A DNA stretch of 8,448 bases from NCBI GenBank assembly GCA_902783095.1, contig CACZPX010000223.1, positions 1 through 8,448 of the forward strand, given 5' to 3'. Under the pieces are notes generated by a model, which was not told the origin of the DNA, ran no database searches, and saw nothing but the letters and a program-made list of their open reading frames with translations. This document shows, piece after piece, positions 5,371 to 8,448 of this stretch (its first letter is position 1; every line of letters starts with the position of its first letter). The stretch is from an uncultured Lachnospiraceae bacterium. Its GTDB lineage: Bacteria; Bacillota; Clostridia; Lachnospirales; Lachnospiraceae. The position numbers and the translations under genes were made by a program.

Positions 5371-8225
5371 TACGGGATTATGCTGTAGGCGTTGTTGTAC
5401 CGGTACAGGAAGGTCACAAGCTGCCAGCGCAGGCAGTTGGCGGAAGGCGCAAATCTGCCGTTGGACGGCCGACTGATCTTGTTGACATAGGCCCATTGGT
5501 AAGCGGGGAGGTTTTTGTTGGACGCCTTGATGTCCTTGTAGGGACTTCCCTCATAGGCAGTGGCCACGGCCTCTTTCCCGTAATCGGCTTTGGCCATCTT
5601 GTACAGCATCACGATCATATTGGTGCGGCTGATCTTTCCGGAGGACCGGAACACGCGTGTGCCGGAAGCATCGGTCATGCCCGTGATGATCTTCCGGTTG
5701 TAGCACCAGACGATGGCCGTGCCGTGTCCCTTTCCGGGCGTCACGTCAGCAAAGGGATTGGACATTCCTTCGATGGATGGCTTGCCCTTCAAGCGCCAGA
5801 GCATGGTGCAGAATTCTCCGCGGGTGCAGCTGCCGTTCGGCGTAAAATGCGAGTCGTCGGTCCCTTTTACAATACCGTTTTCGAAGGCCCAGGTCAGAGC
5901 CTTATAATAAGAAGCCGAATCCGGAACATCGAGGAACGGCAAGCCGGCCGGTGCTGAAGGCTGGTCCGGTTCAGTAAGAGTTACGGTTTCACTGTAGACG
6001 GTCCCCGCCGTATTTGTGATGCTGCAGCGGTAACGGATGCCGCTTTTTGCGGTGTATTTAAAGGAATAGGAGGCCTTTTTGCCTTCGCTGTTCAGTACGT
6101 TGATCCAATCGCCGGTCTCTTCGGTCTGATATTGCCACTGATAGACGACCGGTTTTGACGTCTGCGCGGAAACGGTAAACCGGACGGCGTCGCCCCGGTT
6201 TGCCGTAACGGAAACAGGCTGCTCGGTGATGACGGGGAGTGTGGTGCAGACTTCATCCAGCCACAGGGATCTTGCATAGGTCCAGTCATACAGATGGCTG
6301 AATTCCTGCCAGGCGACGTCCTGCGAGAAGAAGACGTCGTCATTGATGCTGTGCCCCCATACGGTGTCGTTCATGCAGACGGAAGGGGCGATCTCCGCGA
6401 TATACGCCGACAGCGGGCGAAGTTCGGATCCGCCGGTTTCACCGAACAGCTGTGTAAAGAGAATGTCCTTCATGGAAGCGTTGTATTCCTGTGCCAGTGC
6501 TTCCAGAAAAGCACCGTTCTTAAAGAGGAAACGGATCAGACCGGCTTCGTTCCATCCACGGATATCGTCCGAGCCGGAGCGTGTACCAAACGCCGCGTCG
6601 CAGTCCCAGATCGGCCCGGCAAACAGCAGATCTTCGCCGCGGTCCTTGTAAAAGAAAGTGGAGGAGGTGAAGAAATCATTGTTCCGCGGCCATTCCTGCG
6701 CCAGAAAATAGCGCACGAGAGAATCACGGTCGATATAGTCGAACAGGGTCTTTCCGGTCTCTTTGTTGATTCCGCCGCTGTGGATGCACGTGATGACTTC
6801 GTCCATATAGGTGCTGATATACTCGGCGGCGTTTTTAGAGAGATACTCCGGCTCCTTGGAAACGGTAAAGGAGACGTTGGTCGCAAAATAATTCTTTTCA
6901 TATTTTCCGAAGACGTAGTCCAGCTCCAGCAGATAACCGCCGCTGATGTCCTCCGGATCGTTCAGACCGGTCACGTACCGGATCTCGTTCCCGTTGGCGT
7001 TCGTGCCGTTCTCGGACGGGAGCGAATCAAGGTCAACGTCCGGATTGGCATCCTCGATATCATTCTCCAGATTGTGGATGTCGATCCGTCCTTCACCGAT
7101 CTCGTTTTTTTCGCACAGATAATAGGAGCCGCGGTATTCGCCGTCGTAATAGAAATCCACGGAGAAACCCTGCGGGGCGGTCTCCATGCCCAGTGCGTAG
7201 GCCATATCAAAGGCAATGGCGTTGTGCAGCTGTGTCAGATCAAAGGGATTGGAAAGAAGGATCCATTTTTTTGCCTTCTGGATCCCGCTTTCCGGGTCCA
7301 GAAGATCAGCTTTCTTGTTCAATTTGATCTGATAGGGCTTTTTTGCGGCTCCCCAGGTAGTATTGCCGCGCCCTTTGATCTGCGTATCCGAACCGGAATA
7401 GGTCAGCGTGAGGTTTCTGTCGTAAAGAGAGAACAGGCCGGTCGCCTTCCGTTCATGGTCCGGATCGCCCTCGATATAGGCACGGCCTTTGGCATCGGGG
7501 TCATTGCTGTCAAAAAAGACAGAATGAAGATTGGCGCTTCGCATCAGGCCGACGGTATAGCTGCAGGCCGTACTGCCCATGGTATAGTCAAAGGTGATAA
7601 AGAGCGCGTCACAGTCCGTAAAACCGTCCGGCGCGGAGAGGTCTGCCGTATCGCCGGATGCCAGCGCATGCCGCGTCGATCCCCCTGCCGCAAAGCGCCA
7701 GGAGACGTCCATGGCGACAGCGGTGTCATAGCGGATCTGGAGCGCGGAGAGGTCTGTGCCGGAGGGTAGGAAGAAATAGTCGTATGAGCCGGCGCTCTGG
7801 GGGGACAGGAGACGATCCGTTCCGTACAGAGACAGAGACAGGCCCGGAAGGGGGGTACTGCCGACAGAAAGGGCCGGCACGGTCAGGCTGCGTTCCGCTG
7901 TTTCCGTACCGTTGACGGTCAGCGTAACGCGCAGTACGCTGTCGTAATACTCTGCAGGAAATGTTCCGGTTGCCTTCCAGGAACTGTCATAGGAAACAGC
8001 AGAAGCAGGAAAGGTTACCTGGTCCTCGCCGGCGTAGAGGGTAAAAAAAGCATCTCCGTCAAGGTTCTCCGCCGGAGCGGAGAAGGTGACATCGGTATAG
8101 TCCGAAGACATGGTGCAGTTGATGCCGCCGCTCTGATCCGCCAGAGCAGTCTGGCTGCCGGCTGCCGGAAGAAGAAAGAAGACAAGCAGAAACGCACATA
8201 ACAGGGACCTTTGCAGCAATCTCAT
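5370..8225 (-). CDS. Secreted SLH-anchored CotH kinase-like protein with Ig-like domain
   Basis: This is an intact protein of 951 residues. The signal peptide is MRLLQRS, then a long hydrophobic core, with likely cleavage after TALA (residue 29). Residues 30 to about 270 form beta-rich, unassigned region(s). The CotH kinase-like domain spans roughly 275-650, with KGRGNTTW (284-291), KKPYQIKL (295-302), YDGEYRGSYYLCEKNEIGEG (360-379), GGYLLELD (429-436) and IWDCDAAFG (539-547); the Asp pair D541/D543 fits the metal-binding position of CotH kinases. An Ig-like domain follows at about 664-752 (QWQYQ, then YRCSITNTAGT). Three SLH repeats lie at about 764-816, 823-880 and 893-946, with TRGE, SRTN and LRWQ at the usual TRAE position. 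SLH repeats bind secondary cell-wall polymer, so the protein should be displayed on the cell surface. CotH of Bacillus phosphorylates spore-coat proteins; the target here is unknown. The start at 8225 is chosen for its signal peptide and GGAGG site; an in-frame ATG at 8312 lies upstream of the probable promoter. Confidence 0.93.
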   Translation of the reverse strand: MRLLQRSLLCAFLLVFFLLPAAGSQTALADQSGGINCTMSSDYTDVTFSAPAENLDGDAFFTLYAGEDQVTFPASAVSYDSSWKATGTFPAEYYDSVLRVTLTVNGTETAERSLTVPALSVGSTPLPGLSLSLYGTDRLLSPQSAGSYDYFFLPSGTDLSALQIRYDTAVAMDVSWRFAAGGSTRHALASGDTADLSAPDGFTDCDALFITFDYTMGSTACSYTVGLMRSANLHSVFFDSNDPDAKGRAYIEGDPDHERKATGLFSLYDRNLTLTYSGSDTQIKGRGNTTWGAAKKPYQIKLNKKADLLDPESGIQKAKKWILLSNPFDLTQLHNAIAFDMAYALGMETAPQGFSVDFYYDGEYRGSYYLCEKNEIGEGRIDIHNLENDIEDANPDVDLDSLPSENGTNANGNEIRYVTGLNDPEDISGGYLLELDYVFGKYEKNYFATNVSFTVSKEPEYLSKNAAEYISTYMDEVITCIHSGGINKETGKTLFDYIDRDSLVRYFLAQEWPRNNDFFTSSTFFYKDRGEDLLFAGPIWDCDAAFGTRSGSDDIRGWNEAGLIRFLFKNGAFLEALAQEYNASMKDILFTQLFGETGGSELRPLSAYIAEIAPSVCMNDTVWGHSINDDVFFSQDVAWQEFSHLYDWTYARSLWLDEVCTTLPVITEQPVSVTANRGDAVRFTVSAQTSKPVVYQWQYQTEETGDWINVLNSEGKKASYSFKYTAKSGIRYRCSITNTAGTVYSETVTLTEPDQPSAPAGLPFLDVPDSASYYKALTWAFENGIVKGTDDSHFTPNGSCTRGEFCTMLWRLKGKPSIEGMSNPFADVTPGKGHGTAIVWCYNRKIITGMTDASGTRVFRSSGKISRTNMIVMLYKMAKADYGKEAVATAYEGSPYKDIKASNKNLPAYQWAYVNKISRPSNGRFAPSANCLRWQLVTFLYRYNNAYSIIP
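5391..5900 (-). repeat. SLH-coding direct repeat, copy in the intact gene
   Basis: This is the partner of 2559-3066, in the same orientation and about 2.8 kb apart. Recombination between the two could delete or duplicate one whole gene unit, or homogenise the SLH ends by gene conversion. Confidence 0.85.
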
Positions 8226-8231
8226 GGTCAG

Positions 8232-8236
8232 CCTCC
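8232..8236 (-). promoter_or_regulatory. Ribosome binding site of the intact CotH-SLH gene
   Basis: On the minus strand GGAGG lies six bases before the ATG at 8225, an ideal Shine-Dalgarno spacing. It decides the start against the longer upstream reading frame. Confidence 0.8.
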
Positions 8237-8259
8237 GTGAATATAAATGAATTGTCTTA

Positions 8260-8287
8260 ACTATAACATAAACAGGGAGGTTTGCAA
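8260..8287 (-). promoter_or_regulatory. Probable sigma-A type promoter of the CotH-SLH unit
   Basis: On the minus strand the -35 candidate is TTGCAA (8287-8282) and the -10 is TATAGT (8265-8260), separated by 16 nt. The -10 differs from TATAAT at one position and the -35 matches TTGACA at four of six. The expected start of transcription is near 8253, giving a leader of about 25-30 nt. The surrounding 8245-8270 is AT-rich against a GC-rich background. Confidence 0.55.
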
Positions 8288-8332
8288 AGTCGGTCGAATG
8301 TGTTTTTGCCACATGCCATAAAGTAAGAAAAC

Positions 8333-8355
8333 AGCCGCGGAGCGAATCCGCGGCT
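8333..8355 (-). terminator. Intrinsic terminator after the right-edge gene
   Basis: AGCCGCGG (8333-8340) and CCGCGGCT (8348-8355) form a perfect 8-bp GC-rich stem with a 7-nt loop. On the minus strand it is followed by GTTTTCTTACTT. It lies 25 nt after the TAA of the minus-strand gene entering from the right and insulates it from the CotH-SLH promoter. Confidence 0.85.
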
Positions 8356-8380
8356 TTGGTATTTTGTGTGTAAAGACGGC

Positions 8381-8448
8381 TTACTGTAAGCCGGCCTGCT
8401 TGGCAACTTCTTCCGCGAAGTTGTCTTCGCGCTTCTCCATGCCTTCGC
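8381..8448 (-). CDS. C-terminal end of an unidentified protein (5' truncated by window)
   Basis: On the minus strand the last 21 codons read EGMEKREDNFAEEVAKQAGLQ and then TAA (8383-8381). The fragment is charged, helix-forming and free of stops, and it is followed at a normal distance by a perfect terminator hairpin, which supports a real gene end. The other minus-strand frames lack this arrangement. The fragment is too short to identify the family. Confidence 0.65.
   Translation of the reverse strand, partial: EGMEKREDNFAEEVAKQAGLQ

Noticed and set aside
5250..5957. + strand frame over the SLH end, with similar frames at 2457-3264
   Set aside because: The two resemble each other only because the SLH-coding DNA beneath them is duplicated. 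There is no RBS and no independent evidence of coding.
6294..7769. Long + strand open frame (491 codons) opposite the CotH gene
   Set aside because: It is antisense to a gene with clear CotH motifs, has no RBS-supported start, and its translation is low-complexity V/I/R/G-rich text typical of a shadow frame in GC-rich coding DNA.
8226..8312. N-terminal extension of the CotH-SLH protein from the ATG at 8312
   Set aside because: The extension overlaps the promoter-like elements, lacks a good RBS, and would bury the signal peptide 29 residues inside the protein.
1..8448. CRISPR array, insertion sequence, phage or toxin-antitoxin genes
   Set aside because: No short regularly spaced repeats, no terminal inverted repeats flanking a transposase, and no such protein motifs in any frame. 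The only repeats are the paralogous CotH-SLH genes.

Overview
The window looks like chromosomal DNA of a moderately GC-rich Gram-positive anaerobe of the Firmicutes, most likely class Clostridia. This is inferred from three things: a Dlt-type adenylation enzyme with its own small carrier protein, secreted CotH-family proteins ending in three S-layer homology (SLH) repeats, and strong AGGAG-type ribosome binding sites. No rRNA, tRNA, CRISPR array, integrase or insertion sequence was seen, and the genus cannot be fixed from this sequence.

Positions 1-2398 (+ strand) hold the end of an operon. In order it contains the C-terminal half of an SGNH/DltD-like protein (cut by the window edge), a complete DltA-like amino-acid:carrier-protein ligase overlapping it by ATGA, and a 78-residue acyl/aminoacyl carrier protein. 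Together they fit a cell-envelope acylation pathway: the ligase adenylates an amino acid and loads it onto the carrier's phosphopantetheine arm. A membrane acyltransferase (not in view, presumably upstream) and the SGNH-like protein would then pass it to an extracellular polymer. The ligase has Ser where studied D-alanine-specific DltA enzymes have Cys, so the identity of the amino acid is open. A strong hairpin with T-tracts on both sides (2465-2514) ends this operon and also serves the opposing genes.

Positions 2538-8225 (- strand) hold two tandem paralogous genes for large secreted proteins: signal peptide, N-terminal beta-rich region, CotH kinase-like domain, Ig-like domain, three SLH repeats. 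The upstream copy (8225 to 5370) is intact, with a good promoter and RBS. The downstream copy (5356 to 2538) starts 13 nt after its stop but is broken by an in-frame amber codon, a 1-nt insertion in a homopolymer and a 2-nt deletion. The SLH-coding 3' ends of the two copies are about 91% identical at DNA level, much closer than the rest of the genes. This suggests recent gene conversion or selection on the anchor module.

Positions 8226-8448 contain the promoter of the CotH-SLH unit, a perfect terminator hairpin, and the last 21 codons of another minus-strand gene that runs off the right edge.
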